From assembly GCF_026586795.1 (NCBI RefSeq), contig NZ_JAPFGY010000007.1, forward strand, positions 55,300 to 119,299: a DNA stretch of 64,000 nt. The letters are read 5' to 3'. The translations under genes were made by a program, and so were the position numbers. This document shows, piece after piece, positions 63,507 to 64,000 of the stretch (the first letter of the stretch is position 1; each line of letters starts with the position of its first letter). The notes beneath the pieces were generated by a model, which saw nothing but the letters and a program-made list of their open reading frames with translations, searched no databases and had not been told where the DNA came from. This DNA comes from Erythrobacter sp. WG. GTDB taxonomy: Bacteria; Pseudomonadota; Alphaproteobacteria; Sphingomonadales; Sphingomonadaceae.

Positions 63507-64000
63507 ATGGCGGCGCCGATCAAGGTCTGTGGAGATTTGAGTTCTGACGAGCTTCGTGCCTTTGCCCGGACCAGCAAGGATGCCGGGCAAGTCCGGCGGC
63601 TTTTGGCGCTGGCAGCCATCCTTGATGGCAGCAGTCGGAGCGAAGCTGCCCGGATTGCGGGCGTGACGTTGCAGATCGTCCGGGACTGGGTTCTGCGCTT
63701 CAACGAGGCGGGGATATCAGGACTGGCGACGCGCAAGGCCCCAGGTCCGAGCACCATTCTCGATGACTGTCATCGTCGCGCGCTGGCAGAGATTATCGAT
63801 GCAGGGCCGATCCCTGCCGTCCACGGTGTGGTGCGCTGGCGGATCATCAATCTGGCGCAATGGCTATGGGACGAGTTCGAGATATCGATCAGCAAGCAAG
63901 CGCTAGGCCATGAGCTGCGGACCATGGGCTATCGCAAGCTCTCCGCGCGGCCGCGCCACCGCGGGCAGAAGGAGGGCGACATCGCCATTTTTAAAAAGGC
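63507..64000 (+). mobile_element. IS630-family transposase, 5' part (runs off the window)
   Basis: An open frame from ATG at 63507 to the window end: MAAPIKVCGDLSSDELRAF, then a helix-turn-helix (GSSRSEAARIAGVTLQIVRDWVLRFNEAG), PAVHGVVRWRI and QALGHELRTMGYRKLSARPRH, typical of IS630-type transposases. The catalytic DDE part lies beyond the edge. The left terminal repeat should lie in 63443-63506 (GGGGGGTATCG...). The element adjoins the TcmP gene. Confidence 0.9.

Overview
The window is GC-rich chromosomal DNA from an alphaproteobacterium, most probably Sphingomonadales (an Erythrobacter/Porphyrobacter-like organism). This is inferred from the joint presence of CckA and CpdR, a SapC-family protein, a trpF-trpB-trpA-accD-folC cluster, an alphaproteobacterial SOS box (GTTC-N7-GTTC) upstream of recA, a eukaryotic-type NADP-isocitrate dehydrogenase, and several dispersed palindromic repeat families of the kind common in sphingomonad genomes. 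Almost all genes are housekeeping and tightly packed, often with 1-4 bp overlaps.

Layout. 0-9.8 kb: the end of a membrane acyltransferase, then purB, a LapA-like gene, pyrF, a GNAT gene, trpF, trpB, an unexpected low-GC nuclease-like gene, trpA, accD and folC, all on the plus strand (purine, pyrimidine, tryptophan, fatty-acid and folate synthesis). 9.8-24 kb: an AmpG-like transporter, a Rieske oxygenase, rluB-rsmD, a UvrD-family helicase, a fatty acid hydroxylase family protein, a DEAD-box helicase, a GlcD-like FAD oxidase and sapC. 24-34.4 kb: a perfect parS site, an N-formylglutamate amidohydrolase gene next to cpdR, tRNA-Val(GAC), icd, a KefB-type antiporter, a pair of small exported proteins (one apparently frameshifted), alaS and recA with its SOS box. 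34.4-46.7 kb: two DUF4139 proteins, cckA, a DUF2062 protein, smpB, an aspartoacylase-like gene, dapA, a soluble lytic transglycosylase, greB and an IalB-like gene. 46.7-60.6 kb: rlmN, a methyltransferase and a MOSC protein as a coupled trio, a tandem pair of glycine-zipper proteins, an SDR enzyme, a cytochrome b/molybdopterin enzyme pair, cfa, a histidine-rich periplasmic protein, argG, a 1-kb apparently non-coding structured region, rlpA and a sodium:solute symporter. 60.6-64 kb: a G-rich, repeat-bearing gene-poor stretch, then an abrupt change to low-GC DNA carrying a Gp37/Gp68 (DUF5131) three-cysteine protein, its partner TcmP, and an IS630-type transposase cut by the window edge.

Functional links. 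CckA and CpdR belong to the same phosphorelay (CckA-ChpT-CpdR/CtrA) and lie about 12 kb apart. RecA, a UvrD-type helicase and the SOS box make a DNA-repair theme. The perfect parS site suggests that this part of the chromosome lies in the origin domain. The best candidates for poorly described biology are (i) the nuclease-like gene lodged between trpB and trpA, and (ii) the Gp37/68-TcmP pair in the low-GC island. Less certain are a 5'UTR structure before a glycine-zipper gene, G-rich arrays recurring at three loci, and the 1-kb structured region after argG.
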